Below, piece by piece: positions 33,904 to 44,200 of a stretch of 64,000 nucleotides of DNA. Position numbers and translations under genes: made by a program. The stretch lies in NCBI RefSeq assembly GCF_011694815.1, contig NZ_CP050177.1:7261501-7325500 (forward strand), given 5' to 3'. Source of the stretch: Streptomyces liangshanensis (GTDB lineage Bacteria > Actinomycetota > Actinomycetes > Streptomycetales > Streptomycetaceae). Each line of letters begins with the position of its first letter. Position 1 is the stretch's first letter. The notes below the pieces were generated by a model. It was not told the DNA's origin. It did not search any database and worked only from the letters and a program-made list of their open reading frames with translations.

Positions 33904-34245
33904 TCAGCGCACCAGCAGGGTGAACGCCGCGCAGGTGCCCGTCGCCGCGCCGGCGGCCACCAGCGCGGCGGCCACACAGCGGGCCCTGAGCCGTTCGTAC
34001 CGCTCCGTGTACTCGCCGCGCAGCTCGTGGGCGCGCTCCGTGATCCGTACGAGCACCGCCCGGGACACCTCGATCCGGTCGGCGGTGTACACGCGCTCCA
34101 CGTCCTCGCGCTGTGCCGTGGTCAGCCAGGGCAGCCGCGCGGTGAACAGGGCCGCCTGCCGGTGGATCTCCTCGATCTCCGCGCTCCACAAGAGGTAGCC
34201 CTCCAGCTGCACCAGCCCCCGGACGCTGTCCTCCTCGGGCCTCAC
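33904..34245 (-). CDS. Small C-terminally anchored membrane protein coupled to ctaD
   Basis: This 113-residue protein is mostly helical and charged ([40 protein letters not shown]) and ends in one hydrophobic segment ([20 protein letters not shown]). I do not recognise a named family. Its GTG at 34245 overlaps the ctaD stop (GTGA), so it is translationally coupled to the oxidase subunit. That suggests an accessory or assembly role for this ctaD, which is inference. The sequence ends 4 bp from the convergent reductase gene. Confidence 0.7.
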   Translation of the reverse strand: MRPEEDSVRGLVQLEGYLLWSAEIEEIHRQAALFTARLPWLTTAQREDVERVYTADRIEVSRAVLVRITERAHELRGEYTERYERLRARCVAAALVAAGAATGTCAAFTLLVR

Positions 34246-35972
34246 CGCTGCTTGTCCCCGGGCGCCACGGTCGTGGAGTCGGCGGGCCGGTTGACCTCGT
34301 CCTCCAGGGCCCGGATCGCCGGATGGTGGAGGTCGAAGGCGGGGGACTCGGAGCGGATCCGCGGCAGCGTGAGGAAGTTGTGCCGGGGCGGCGGGCAGGA
34401 GGTCGCCCACTCCAGGGAGCGGCCGTAGCCCCAGGGGTCGTCCTCCTCGACCTTCCTGCCGTACTTCGTGGTTTTCCAGACGTTGTAGAAGAACGGCAGC
34501 ATCGACAGGCCGAGGACAAACGCGCTGATCGAGGAAACCATGTTGAGCGCGGTGAAACCGTCGGCGGCGAGATAGTCCGCGTACCGGCGCGGCATTCCCT
34601 CCGCGCCCAGCCAGTGCTGCACCAGGAACGTGCCGTGGAAACCGCAGAACAGCGTCCAGAAGGTCATCTTGCCGAGCCGCTCGTCCAGCATCTTCCCGGT
34701 GAACTTCGGCCACCAGAAGTGGAATCCGGCGAACATCGCGAACACCACGGTGCCGAACACCACGTAATGGAAGTGCGCGACCACGAAGTACGAGTCGGAG
34801 ACGTGGAAGTCGAGCGGTGGCGAGGCCAGGATGATCCCGGTCAGGCCGCCGAAGAGGAAGGTGACGAGGAATCCGATCGACCAGAGCATCGGTGTCTCCA
34901 GCGACAGCGAACCCTTCCAGATCGTGCCGATCCAGTTGAAGAACTTCACCCCGGTCGGCACGGCGATCAGGAAGGTCATGAACGAGAAGAACGGCAGCAG
35001 CACCCCGCCGGTGACGAACATGTGGTGCGCCCACACCGTGACCGACAGACCTGCGATGGAGATCGTCGCCGCGACCAGGCCGATGTAGCCGAAGACCGGC
35101 TTGCGGCTGAAGACGGGCAGGATCTCGGTCACGATCCCGAAGAACGGCAGCGCGATGATGTACACCTCGGGATGCCCGAAGAACCAGAACAGGTGCTGCC
35201 ACAGCAGCGCGCCCCCGTTGGCCGGGTCGAAGACGTGCGCGCCGAACTTGCGGTCCGCCTCCAGGGCGAGCAGCGCCGCGGCCAGGACGGGGAAGGCGAA
35301 CAGCACGAGCAGGGCCGTGAGCAGCACGTTCCAGGTGAAGATCGGCATGCGGAACATCGTCATGCCGGGCGCGCGCATGCAGATGATCGTGGTGATGAAG
35401 TTGACCGAGCCGAGGATCGTGCCGAAGCCGGAGAAGGCCAGGCCCATGATCCACAGGTCTCCGCCGATGCCCGGCGAGCGCACGATGTCGGTCAGCGGGG
35501 AGTAGGCGAACCAGCCGAAGTCGGCGGCGCCGTTGGGCGTCAGGAACCCGCTGACGACGATGAGCGAACCGAACAGGTACAGCCAGTAGGCGAATCCGTT
35601 GAGCCGGGGGAACGCCACGTCGGGCGCGCCGATCTGGAGCGGCATGATCCAGTTGGTGAATCCGGCGAACAGGGGGGTCGCGAACATCAACAGCATCACG
35701 GTGCCGTGCATCGTGAACGCCTGGTTGAACTGTTCGTGCGACATGATCTGGATGCCGGGGCGGGCCAGTTCGGCGCGCATGAAGAGCGCCATCACCCCGC
35801 CGACGATGAAAAACGCGAACGAAGTAATCAGATACAACGAACCGATCGTCTTATGGTCGGTGGTGGTGAGCCAGCCCACGATGACAGCGCCGGGCCGCTT
35901 GCGCACGACCGGCATTTCGTTCTGGTAGCTCTCGTCGGCCTCGGCCGACCCTTCGGTGCCCATCGTCGTCAC
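34242..35972 (-). CDS. ctaD: Cytochrome c oxidase subunit I
   Basis: This 576-residue heme-copper oxidase core subunit has twelve membrane helices. The ligands are visible: heme a His in AFTMHGT, CuB His and cross-linked Tyr in HPEVYI, the CuB pair in WAHHMF, and the heme ligands in [16 protein letters not shown] and the DHKTIGSLY start are typical of the actinobacterial aa3 type. No ctaC, ctaE or qcr genes are adjacent, so this is an isolated, probably second ctaD copy. GTG 35972 has GGAGGAG 9 nt upstream; ATG 35963 is an in-frame alternative. It is coupled to the small membrane protein downstream. Confidence 0.93.
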   Translation of the reverse strand: MTTMGTEGSAEADESYQNEMPVVRKRPGAVIVGWLTTTDHKTIGSLYLITSFAFFIVGGVMALFMRAELARPGIQIMSHEQFNQAFTMHGTVMLLMFATPLFAGFTNWIMPLQIGAPDVAFPRLNGFAYWLYLFGSLIVVSGFLTPNGAADFGWFAYSPLTDIVRSPGIGGDLWIMGLAFSGFGTILGSVNFITTIICMRAPGMTMFRMPIFTWNVLLTALLVLFAFPVLAAALLALEADRKFGAHVFDPANGGALLWQHLFWFFGHPEVYIIALPFFGIVTEILPVFSRKPVFGYIGLVAATISIAGLSVTVWAHHMFVTGGVLLPFFSFMTFLIAVPTGVKFFNWIGTIWKGSLSLETPMLWSIGFLVTFLFGGLTGIILASPPLDFHVSDSYFVVAHFHYVVFGTVVFAMFAGFHFWWPKFTGKMLDERLGKMTFWTLFCGFHGTFLVQHWLGAEGMPRRYADYLAADGFTALNMVSSISAFVLGLSMLPFFYNVWKTTKYGRKVEEDDPWGYGRSLEWATSCPPPRHNFLTLPRIRSESPAFDLHHPAIRALEDEVNRPADSTTVAPGDKQR

Positions 35973-36236
35973 TGCGACGCTCTCCTCCGGCTCGACGGTC
36001 GCGGGTGGACTCGGCAAGCAGCATGGCGGCGGATTCACCGGGCGGGTGACACCCCCTCATTCCCGGCGCGTCGCGAATGGCCCGCCCTTTTGTCCCGCGC
36101 GCCTTGCGGGGGCGCCGAGTTGCCGCGTGGCCGGCCGGCCCGGGCCGGGGAGAACTTTCACCCGGGAGAGGGACGGGAGCGGTCCACGACGGACCGCGCG
36201 GGTCCGCGACGCGCGCCGCGGGCCCACGACGCACAG
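35973..36236. other. Intergenic region upstream of ctaD
   Basis: About 330 bp separate ctaD from the end of pgm. Apart from the pgm terminator at its far end I see no coding sequence. The first 150 bp upstream of ctaD contain comparatively AT-rich patches that probably hold its promoter, but I cannot assign -10 and -35 elements. Confidence 0.4.
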
Positions 36237-36270
36237 CGCCGGGCCGCGCCCTGGTCGGCGCGGCCCGGCG
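36237..36270. terminator. Hairpin terminator after pgm
   Basis: A 14-bp perfect stem (CGCCGGGCCGCGCC / GGCGCGGCCCGGCG) with a 6-nt loop lies 36 bp beyond the pgm stop on the reverse strand. Confidence 0.8.
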
Positions 36271-36305
36271 GGGTCGGGTGAGATGGTCGGGTGGGATCGG
36301 GCGGC

Positions 36306-37946
36306 TCAGCCCGCGAGGGCCGCCGCGACGACGGCCTTCGCCTCCTCCTGCACCCGCGCGAGGTGGTCGGGGCCCTGGAAGGACTCCGCGTAGATCTTGT
36401 AGACGTCCTCCGTGCCCGAGGGGCGCGCGGCGAACCACGCGCTCTCCGTGGTGACCTTGATGCCGCCGATGGACGCGCCGTTGCCGGGCGCCTCGGTGAG
36501 CACCGCGGTGACGGGCTCGCCCGCGAGGGTGTCGGCCGTGACCTGGTCGGGCGAGAGCCGCCCCAGGATCGCCTTCTCCTCGCGGGTGGCGGCGGCGTCG
36601 ATGCGTGCGTAGGCGGGCTCGCCGAAGCGGGCCGTCAGCGCGCCGTAGTGCTCGGAGGGGGTCTTCCCGGTGACCGCGAGGATCTCGGAGGCGAGCAGCG
36701 CGAGGATGATGCCGTCCTTGTCGGTGGTCCACACGCCGCCGTCGCGCCGCAGGAACGAGGCGCCCGCCGACTCCTCGCCGCCGAAGCCGATCGACCCGTC
36801 GGACAGCCCGTCCACGAACCACTTGAACCCGACGGGGACTTCCACCAGCGGGCGGCCGAGGTCGGCGGCGACCCGGTCGATCATCCCGGAGGACACCAGG
36901 GTCTTGCCGATGCCCGCGCCGGCCGGCCACTGCTCGCGGTGGCCGTAGAGGTAGCCGATGGCGGCGGCCAGGTAGTGGTTGGGGTTCATCAGCCCGGCGT
37001 CCGGGGTCACGATGCCGTGTCGGTCGGCGTCGGCGTCGTTGCCGGTGGTGATCGCGAACCGGTCGCGTCCCTCGATGAGCGAGGCCATCGCGTACGGCGA
37101 CGAGCAGTCCATCCGGATCTTGCCGTCCCAGTCCAGCGTCATGAACCGCCAGGTGGGGTCGGCCAGCGGATTGATCACGGTCAGGTCGATCCGGTGCTGT
37201 TCGGCGATCCGGCCCCAGTAGCCGACCGACGCCCCGCCGAGCGGGTCGGCGCCGATCCGTACCCCCGCCGCGCGGACCGCGTCCAGGTCCAGGACGGCGG
37301 GCAGGTCGGCCACGTAGGCGCCGAGGAAGTCGTACCGGCCGGTGGTGTCCGCCGCGAGGGCGCGGGTGTACGGCAGGCGCTGGACGTCCTTCATCCCGGC
37401 CGCGATGATCGCGTTGGCCCGGTCCTGGATCCAGCCGGTCGCGTCGGAGCCCGCAGGGCCGCCGCTGGGCGGGTTGTACTTGAACCCGCCGTCCCGGGGC
37501 GGGTTGTGCGACGGGGTGACCACGACACCGTCGGCGAGCTGTGCGGTACGGCCCCGGTTGTACGTGACGATCGCGTGCGACACCGCGGGGGTGGGCGTGT
37601 AGCCGTCGGCGGTGTCGAGGAGCAGGGTCACACCGTTGGCGGCGAAGACCTCGACGGCGGTCACCCGGGCCGGCTCGGAGAGCGCGTGGGTGTCGATGCC
37701 GAGGAAGAGGGGCCCGTCGGTGCCCTGGCCGGCGCGGTACTCGCAGATCGCCTGGCTGGTCGCGGCGATGTGGTCCTCGTTGAACGCGGTGTCGAGCGAC
37801 GACCCGCGGTGCCCCGAGGTGCCGAACGCCACGCGCTGACCCGGCTCGTCGAGGTCGGGACGGAGGGCGTAGTACGCGGTCACCAGGCGGGCGACATCGG
37901 TGAGGTCCTCCGGCCGCGCCGGCTGTCCCGCTCGTTCGTGCGGCAT
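36306..37946 (-). CDS. pgm: Phosphoglucomutase
   Basis: This 546-residue cytoplasmic enzyme interconverts glucose 1-phosphate and glucose 6-phosphate, feeding glycogen, trehalose and UDP-glucose synthesis. All four signature loops are present: the phosphoserine loop VTPSHNP (Ser 146), the metal loop [11 protein letters not shown], the sugar loop GFGGEESAG, and the phosphate-binding RPSGTE near the C-terminus. Length matches the alpha-D-glucose-specific bacterial family. ATG 37946 begins [10 protein letters not shown], after GGAGG-like sequence. It is divergent from the YbdK-type gene and terminated by a strong hairpin. Confidence 0.95.
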   Translation of the reverse strand: MPHERAGQPARPEDLTDVARLVTAYYALRPDLDEPGQRVAFGTSGHRGSSLDTAFNEDHIAATSQAICEYRAGQGTDGPLFLGIDTHALSEPARVTAVEVFAANGVTLLLDTADGYTPTPAVSHAIVTYNRGRTAQLADGVVVTPSHNPPRDGGFKYNPPSGGPAGSDATGWIQDRANAIIAAGMKDVQRLPYTRALAADTTGRYDFLGAYVADLPAVLDLDAVRAAGVRIGADPLGGASVGYWGRIAEQHRIDLTVINPLADPTWRFMTLDWDGKIRMDCSSPYAMASLIEGRDRFAITTGNDADADRHGIVTPDAGLMNPNHYLAAAIGYLYGHREQWPAGAGIGKTLVSSGMIDRVAADLGRPLVEVPVGFKWFVDGLSDGSIGFGGEESAGASFLRRDGGVWTTDKDGIILALLASEILAVTGKTPSEHYGALTARFGEPAYARIDAAATREEKAILGRLSPDQVTADTLAGEPVTAVLTEAPGNGASIGGIKVTTESAWFAARPSGTEDVYKIYAESFQGPDHLARVQEEAKAVVAAALAG

Positions 37947-38159
37947 GTGACCACTCCTCCATATCGGTCCCTGCGATCAGGCGATCAGTTCATCATCCCG
38001 GGTTACCGTGGATAACGACGGGTGACCCGCCGGGTGGCGCACGATCCCGGCGCGGGTACGGCTCTCCTTCTCCGCCTCCGCCACGTTCGGTGACGCGGAA
38101 CCGGGGCACACGCTCAGCACCTCGGCGCGAACGTGCCGTATCCAAGGAAGGCGGTCGTT

Positions 38160-39254
38160 GTGCGCAGTGTCGGTGTGGAGGAAGAACTGCTTCTGGTCGA
38201 CGCGGAGACCGGAGAGCCCCGGGCGCTGTCCGCGGCGGTTCTGGCCTTCGCTTCCCAGGGCGGCGACGCGGATGTGTTCGAGAGCGAACTGCACGGCTCG
38301 CAGCTGGAGTTCGCCACGCATCCGCAGACGGACATGCGCGAACTGGCGCGGGAGATCATACGGTGGCGGGCCGAGGCGGCCGATCACGCGGCCAACGCCG
38401 GCGCCGCGGTGGCCGCGCTGGCCACTTCCCCGCTGCCGATCGGGCCGTCCATCAACCCGGGCGAGCGGTTCGACTGGCTCAAGGAGCAGTTCGGGCTGAC
38501 CGCGCAGGAGCAGATCACCTGCGGCTGCCACGTCCACGTGTCGGTGGAGTCCGACGAGGAGGGCGTCGCGGTGCTCGACCGGATCCGGCCGTGGCTGTCG
38601 GTCCTGCTCGCGATGAGCACGAACTCCCCGTTCTGGCAGAGCAACGACACCAGCTACAGCAGTTACCGCAGCCGGGTGTGGGGCCGGTGGCCCTCCGCGG
38701 GGCCCGTGGAGGTGTTCGGTTCCGCCGCGCGCTACCACGCGCAGGTCGACGCCATGGTCGGCACGGGCGCCCTGCGCGACACCGGGATGATCTACTTCGA
38801 CGCCCGGCTCTCGGCTGCCTGGCCGACCGTGGAGATCCGGGTGGCGGACGTCTGCCTGGACGCCTCCACGACGGTGCTGGTGGCCACGCTGGTCAGGGCG
38901 TTGGTGGAGACGGCGGCCCGGGACTGGCGCGCGGGGAGGCCGGTGGCCGACCCCGGGGTCGGCCTGCTCCGGCTGGCGGCGTGGCGGGCCGGCCGGTCCG
39001 GGCTCGACGACGAGCTGATCAACCCGGTGACGATGAAGCCGGACCGCGCGGACTCCGTCGTGGGGGCGCTGCTCGCCCACGTCCGGGAGGCGCTGGACGA
39101 CAGCGGGGACCTGATCCCCGCCCAGGACGCCGTGGCGCACCTGCTCAAGACCGGCAACGGCGCGCGCGTGCAGCGGGAGCTGTTCGAGAAGACCGGGAGC
39201 CTGCGGGAGATGGTCGCGGAGTGCGCCCGCCGTACGTCGGCGGGCCCGGTCTGA
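38160..39254 (+). CDS. YbdK-type carboxylate-amine ligase (glutamate-cysteine ligase family 2)
   Basis: This 364-residue ATP-dependent ligase begins VRSVGVEEELLLVDAETGEP, the family signature, with GSQLEFATHPQTDMREL, QEQITCGCHVHVSVES, TNSPFWQSNDTSYSSYRSR and VEIRVADVC. Family members join glutamate (or another carboxylate) to an amine. Actinobacteria make mycothiol and not glutathione, so a glutathione role is unlikely, and weak-activity ligase is the usual cautious name. GTG 38160 has AAGGAAGG 8 nt upstream; the extension to 38133 is therefore unlikely. Confidence 0.88.
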   Translation: MRSVGVEEELLLVDAETGEPRALSAAVLAFASQGGDADVFESELHGSQLEFATHPQTDMRELAREIIRWRAEAADHAANAGAAVAALATSPLPIGPSINPGERFDWLKEQFGLTAQEQITCGCHVHVSVESDEEGVAVLDRIRPWLSVLLAMSTNSPFWQSNDTSYSSYRSRVWGRWPSAGPVEVFGSAARYHAQVDAMVGTGALRDTGMIYFDARLSAAWPTVEIRVADVCLDASTTVLVATLVRALVETAARDWRAGRPVADPGVGLLRLAAWRAGRSGLDDELINPVTMKPDRADSVVGALLAHVREALDDSGDLIPAQDAVAHLLKTGNGARVQRELFEKTGSLREMVAECARRTSAGPV

Positions 39255-39262
39255 CGGATCGC

Positions 39263-39284
39263 GCACCGGTCGCCTGACCGGTGC
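39263..39284. terminator. Bidirectional hairpin between convergent genes
   Basis: A 9-bp perfect stem (GCACCGGTC / GACCGGTGC) with a GCCT loop lies in the 57-bp gap between the ligase gene and the convergent CGNR gene. Confidence 0.65.
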
Positions 39285-39311
39285 CGCACACCCCCGGGGC
39301 CGCGCGCCGGA

Positions 39312-39995
39312 TCAGGCGTCGGCCCCGCCCGGGTGGTGGCGCCGGTAGTGGCGTGCGACGCGGGCGCGGTTGCCGCAGCCCGCCGAGCACCACTCCCGGC
39401 GCGGGTGGGCCCGGACGAAGTACCGCACACAGCCGGGGGCGTGGCAGGCGCGCAGCCCGGCCGCGTCCGGCCCGGTGAACAGCTGCACGGTCTCCTCCGC
39501 GATCCGCGACAGGGCCCGGGCCTCCGGGCCGTACGACGAGCCGTCGGCACGTGCCGGCGGCTCGTCCTCGTTCCAGGCGAGCCGCGACCAGGTGGGCGCG
39601 TACGCGCAGGCGCGGTTCACGGCGCCGACGGCCGCGGCCAGGTCGGGGACCGGGGAGGCGGCGGTGGGACGGGTGTCCCGCGTCGCCACGGCGGCCAGCC
39701 GCCGCAGCGCGTCGCGCAGCTCCCGGAACCGCTCCACGGACGGCCGGTCCGGAGCCGGTACGGACGCCTCGGCCTCCGGGCCGCCCAGATCCAGCGGCGG
39801 GGAGAAGCGCGCGTCCACGGAGCGCAGCCACCGCGCCAGGTCGCCCGCGTCCAGCAGCGCGTCGTACTCACCCTCCCGGTCCGCCCAGACGGTGTTCATC
39901 AGCTCGACGGGGAGGGGTTCGCCGAGGAGCGGCGGGGGCGGGGCGGGGCGGGCGCCCGGCGGGGCGGCGGCCGGTGGAGGCGTGCTGCTGTCCAT
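39312..39995 (-). CDS. CGNR zinc-finger transcriptional regulator
   Basis: This 227-residue regulator has an N-terminal ABATE ligand-binding domain (LPVELMNTVWADREGEYDAL) and a C-terminal zinc-binding CGNR module: CHAPGCVRYFV, then REWCSAGCGNRARVARHYRR, with four Cys and adjacent basic residues for DNA contact. The family regulates catabolic or detoxification genes, often autoregulating. The first 25 residues are Pro/Ala-rich. It is divergent from the PNPOx-like gene with two 30-bp inverted repeats in between, which are its likely operators. Confidence 0.9.
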   Translation of the reverse strand: MDSSTPPPAAAPPGARPAPPPPLLGEPLPVELMNTVWADREGEYDALLDAGDLARWLRSVDARFSPPLDLGGPEAEASVPAPDRPSVERFRELRDALRRLAAVATRDTRPTAASPVPDLAAAVGAVNRACAYAPTWSRLAWNEDEPPARADGSSYGPEARALSRIAEETVQLFTGPDAAGLRACHAPGCVRYFVRAHPRREWCSAGCGNRARVARHYRRHHPGGADA

Positions 39996-40016
39996 GGGAC
40001 CAGCGTAACCGGACCC

Positions 40017-40046
40017 CTAATGGCTGTCGATCGGCCCAGCCATTTG
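40017..40046. promoter_or_regulatory. 30-bp inverted repeat, operator site 1
   Basis: CTAATGGCTG at 40017-40026 faces CAGCCATTTG at 40037-40046 across 10 bp. It lies 21 bp upstream of the CGNR gene start (39995). Confidence 0.7.
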
Positions 40047-40082
40047 ACGTGTCGGGGCAGACGTGGTTTCCTTGCCCCACAT

Positions 40083-40112
40083 CTAATGGCAAAGAGCATC
40101 GTCAAGCATTAG
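40083..40112. promoter_or_regulatory. 30-bp inverted repeat, operator site 2
   Basis: CTAATG at 40083-40088 faces CATTAG at 40107-40112 with exactly the same 30-bp overall span as site 1. It ends 11 bp before the PNPOx-like gene start (40124), overlapping the likely leader. Confidence 0.7.
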
Positions 40113-40123
40113 GGGAGCGGGTC

Positions 40124-41056
40124 ATGGGTGTTCCGACCGGATTCCACGAGGGTGAGCTGGCGGTGCAGCGGCGCGCCGGGGTCGCCGGACCGGCAGCCCG
40201 GCTGGCCGGCATGCTGGCCCCGCCCGAGCTCGACGGGGGTGCGGCCCTGTTCCTCCGCGACCGCGACCTGGCCGTCCTCACCGCCCGCGACCGCGACGGC
40301 CTGCTCTGGACCTCACCCCTGCCCGGCGCCCCCGGCTTCCTCGCCGCCCACGGCCGGTCCCTGGACGTACGCGCCCTGCCCGCCCCCGGGGACCCGCTGG
40401 CCGGCCTGGCCGCGGGGCAGCAGGTCGGCATGACCGCCGTCGACCTCGCCACCCGCCGCAGGCTGCGGATCAACGGGGCCCTCGCCGAGGTCGGCGCGTC
40501 CGGATTCACGGTGGCGGTCGACCAGGCGTACGGGAACTGCCCCCAGTACATCCAGCGGCGGCACCTGCGCCGCTCCCCGGCGCGCGCGGGCGCCCCGTCC
40601 GAGGCGCGGTGGGGCGACACGCTCGACGCGGGCCACCTGCGCCTGATCCGGGCGGCCGACACCTTCTTCCTGGGCACCACCCACCCGACCCGGGGCGCCG
40701 ACGCCTCCCACCGGGGCGGCGCCCCCGGCTTCGTACGGGCCGACGCCGAGGGCCTGTGGTGGCCGGACTATCCGGGCAACAACATGTTCAACAGCCTGGG
40801 CAACCTGGCCGCCGACAACACAGCAGCCCTGCTCTTCCTGGACTTCGCCACCGGCACCACCCTCCACCTGTCCGGCACGGCGGCTGTCGACTGGACCGCT
40901 CCCGGCGTCCCCGGCGACGACGGCGGCACGGGCCGCCGCGTCCGCTTCACCCCGCACCGCGTGGTCACCACCACGATCCCGGTCGTCGCGGGCCCGCCCG
41001 CCCCGTACCCCCGCAACCCACCCCTCACCGACACCCCCGACCAGCATTCGGCCTGA
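40124..41056 (+). CDS. Pyridoxamine 5'-phosphate oxidase-family flavoprotein
   Basis: This 310-residue protein has the split-barrel flavin-binding fold in two halves: LFLRDRDLAVLTARDRDGLLWTS and a second half with FFLGTTHP, GNNMFNSLGNLAADN and LLFLDFATGTTLHLSGTA, plus NCPQYIQRRHLR. This is the group often annotated as pyridoxamine 5'-phosphate oxidase or FAD-binding-like proteins fused to oxidoreductases. It probably reduces or oxidises a small molecule with FMN or F420. The GGGGAGCGG ribosome site lies just before ATG 40124, beside operator site 2, so CGNR control is likely. Confidence 0.85.
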   Translation: MGVPTGFHEGELAVQRRAGVAGPAARLAGMLAPPELDGGAALFLRDRDLAVLTARDRDGLLWTSPLPGAPGFLAAHGRSLDVRALPAPGDPLAGLAAGQQVGMTAVDLATRRRLRINGALAEVGASGFTVAVDQAYGNCPQYIQRRHLRRSPARAGAPSEARWGDTLDAGHLRLIRAADTFFLGTTHPTRGADASHRGGAPGFVRADAEGLWWPDYPGNNMFNSLGNLAADNTAALLFLDFATGTTLHLSGTAAVDWTAPGVPGDDGGTGRRVRFTPHRVVTTTIPVVAGPPAPYPRNPPLTDTPDQHSA

Positions 41057-41162
41057 GCGCACGGCCCGGCGATTCTCGGACGCGTGCTGGCCGATATCGA
41101 CTTCACGGGAACCCGGCGGTAGGAATTCACCTCTTCTGTTCACACGCGGTCGAAACTGATCG

Positions 41163-41202
41163 TATATACCTCAACTAAAGCTCAAATGACGCCAGTTGAG
41201 GT
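41163..41202 (+). promoter_or_regulatory. Promoter and 9-bp inverted repeat upstream of the subtilase gene
   Basis: TATATA (41163-41168) with TTCACA 18 bp upstream is a plausible promoter. ACCTCAACT (41168-41176) and AGTTGAGGT (41194-41202) form a perfect 9-bp dyad across 17 bp, starting at the -10 and covering the transcription start. Confidence 0.55.
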
Positions 41203-41230
41203 CCTCAATCACTTCAGCCTTGGGGAAAAC

Positions 41231-44200
41231 TTGCTCAGAAGCAGGAGAACGAGAGCCGGCGCGGCCATGGTCGCCGCACTGCTCACCGCGGGCCTCACCA
41301 CAGGCCTGACCGCGGCCGCGCCGAACGCCACGGGGACCTCCGCGGGGGAGGCCCCACGGACCTCCGGCACATCCTCCGTCGTCACCCTGATCACCGGCGA
41401 CCGCGTCTACGCGGACGCGAAGGGCCGGGTCAGCCGGGTACGGCCCGCCGAAGGCCGCGACCACATCGCCATGGCGGTACGCCGCATCGACGGCAGGACG
41501 TACGTCCTGCCCGCCGACGCCGCGAAACTGGTGTCCCAGGGGAAGCTCGACCGCCGCCTCTTCGACATCACCGGACTGATCGCGGGCGGCTACGACGACG
41601 CGCACCGGACGACGCTGCCGCTCATCGTGTCGTACACGCAGCAGAAGGCGCGGGCGAAGTCCGCCTTCGCGGCCGCCGACGTGTCGGTGCGCCGCAGCCT
41701 GCCGGCGCTCTCCGCGGAAGCGGTCACCACGCCGAAGGAGGCCTCCTCCGAGGTCTGGCAGGCCCTCACCGCGCCCGGCGCGCAGGGGAGTTCGTCACGA
41801 GTCGCCGGGACGGGCATCGGGCGCGTCTGGCTCGACGGCAAGCGCCGGGCGAGCCTGGACCGGAGCGTCGCGCAGATCGGCGCGCCGACCGCCTGGCAGG
41901 CCGGGTACGACGGCAAGGGCGTGAAGATCGCCGTCCTGGACACCGGCGTCGACGAGACACACCCCGACCTCAAGGGTGTCGAGATCGCGCAGAAGGACTT
42001 CTCCGGGGCGGGCAACACCGTCGACCACGTCGGCCACGGCACGCACGTCGCGTCCATCGCCGCGGGCTCCGGCGCCAAGTCCGCCGGCAAGTACAAGGGC
42101 GTCGCGCCCGGCGCGAAGATACTCGACGGCAAGGTCCTGGACGACGACGGATGGGGGGACGAGTCCGGGATCATCGCCGGCATGCAGTGGGCCGCCGACC
42201 AGGGCGCGAAGGTGGCCAACCTCAGCCTCGGCGACTTCGACGCGCCGGAGGTCGACCCGCTCGAAGCGGCCGTCGACAAGCTCTCCGCCGACAAGGGCAT
42301 CCTCTTCGTCGTCGCGGCGGGCAACGAAGGACCCGGCGCGCGCACCGTCGGCACCCCGGGCAGCGCCCCGGCGGCCCTCACCGTCGGCGCCGTCGACCGG
42401 GCCGACAAGCTCGCCCCGTTCTCCAGTGTCGGACCCGCGGCCGACGGGACGCTCAAGCCCGACCTCACCGCGCCCGGCGTGGACATCGTGGCCGCCAAGG
42501 CCGCCCAGGGCCAGATCGGCGACCCGGCGGCCGACGGATACGTCACCCTGTCCGGTACGTCCATGGCGACGCCGCACGTGGCGGGAGCCGCCGCGATCCT
42601 GTCCCAGGAGCACCCGGACTGGACCGGCGCCCGGATCAAGCAGGCGCTCACCGCCTCCGCCGCGCCCGGTACCGGCCTCTCCGCCTACCAGCAGGGCACC
42701 GGCCGGGTGGACCTCGCCAGGGCCGTCACGCAGTCCGTCGTGAGCGACGAGACCTCCGTGAGCTTCGGTGTGCAGCAGTGGCCGCACACCGACGACAGCC
42801 CCGCGTCCCGGACGGTCACCTACCGCAACAACGGCGCCGTCCCGGTCACCCTCGACCTCGCCACGGAAGCCACGGGTCCCGACGGCAAGGCGGCCCCGGC
42901 CGGCGTCTTCGCCCTGGACACCGACCGGCTGACCGTGCCCGCGGGCGGCACCGCGCACGCCGTCCTCACCTCCGACACCCGCGTCGCGGGCCCGGACGGG
43001 GCCTACTCCGGCGCCGTCCGCGCCACGGCCACGGAGGGCGGACAGCGCGTCCGTACGTCCTTCGGCGTCATCCGTGAGGCGGAGTCGTACGACCTCACGC
43101 TCAAGTTCATCGGCGCCAAGGGCAAGCCCGCGCAGGGCGGGGCGGACATCATCGGGCACCAGAACGACGTCTGGGAGTCCCCGTTCGACGAGGACGGCGA
43201 CGGCACCCTGAAGGTCAGGCTCCCCAAGGGCACCTACCTCCTGGACGTGCCGCTGATCAGCCCGAAGGCCGACGGGACGGCGGACCTCGCCCTGCTCGTC
43301 CAGCCGAAGTACGACGTCACCAAGAACGCCACCCTCACCTTCGACGCCCGCAAGGCCAAGCCCGTGAGCATCACGCCGCCGGGCAAGGCGAAAGAGCTCA
43401 CCGCCTACACGAACTACCTGCTGGACACGGGCAACCGGGTCGGTGCCGCCTGGTTCCTCGACAGCTTCAAGGGTGTCTCCACGGCCCAGATCGGCACGGC
43501 GCTGCCCGCCAAGCAGTTCAGCGCGCAGTTGGGCGCCTTCTGGCAGCAGGGCAGCACGACCTACCACCTGCTCTACGCCCGGCCGGGTTCCCTCTTCACC
43601 GGGTTCACCCACAAGGCCACGGCCGGTGAACTCGCCCTGGTGAACATCAAGATCGGAGCCCCGGCCAAGAAGCGCACCGGCTTCGTCAGCTCCTCCTGGA
43701 ACGCGACGAGCGGGGACGGTATAGGAGTCGGGAGCCAGCTCTTCGCCCTGCCCGGCACGGCGAAGACGTACATCACGGTCCCCAAGGGCTTCACGTGGAA
43801 CTTCAGCGTGGGCCAGCAGCAGGCCGAGGACGAGTACGGGGTGTACCTCGGCTCCGACGGCGCGCGGACGTACCAGGCGAAGAAGACGTACACGAAGACC
43901 TACAACGTGGGCGTCTTCAGCCCGCGGGTGGGCCCGTACAGCGGCGAGCGGCTGGACAACGACATGCTCGTCTGCGTCGACCTCTTCTCCGACGGCGCCG
44001 GGCACTTCGGCAGCTCCCCGGTCACCAAGCAGCGCACGGTGATCACCGCCGACGGCAAGAAGCTCCTCGACAACCGCGAGGACCTCTGCCAGGAGGTCGG
44101 CAACCTGCCCGCCACGTCCGCGCGTTACGTCGTCAGCACCGACGCGTCCCGCTCCACCACGCTCGCGGGCGTCACCACCCGCCTCGTCGCCTCCTGGTCG

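Noticed and set aside
29217..33977. A reverse-strand open frame of about 1590 codons
   Set aside because: It spans five recognised genes, has no recognisable domain and its composition is that of an out-of-frame shadow.
38160..39254. Glutathione biosynthesis
   Set aside because: YbdK-type ligases are poor glutathione enzymes, no gshB is adjacent, and actinobacteria use mycothiol.
41186..41230. ATG 41186 as start of the subtilase
   Set aside because: It sits inside the promoter dyad with no ribosome site; TTG 41231 has GGGGA upstream and begins a proper signal peptide.
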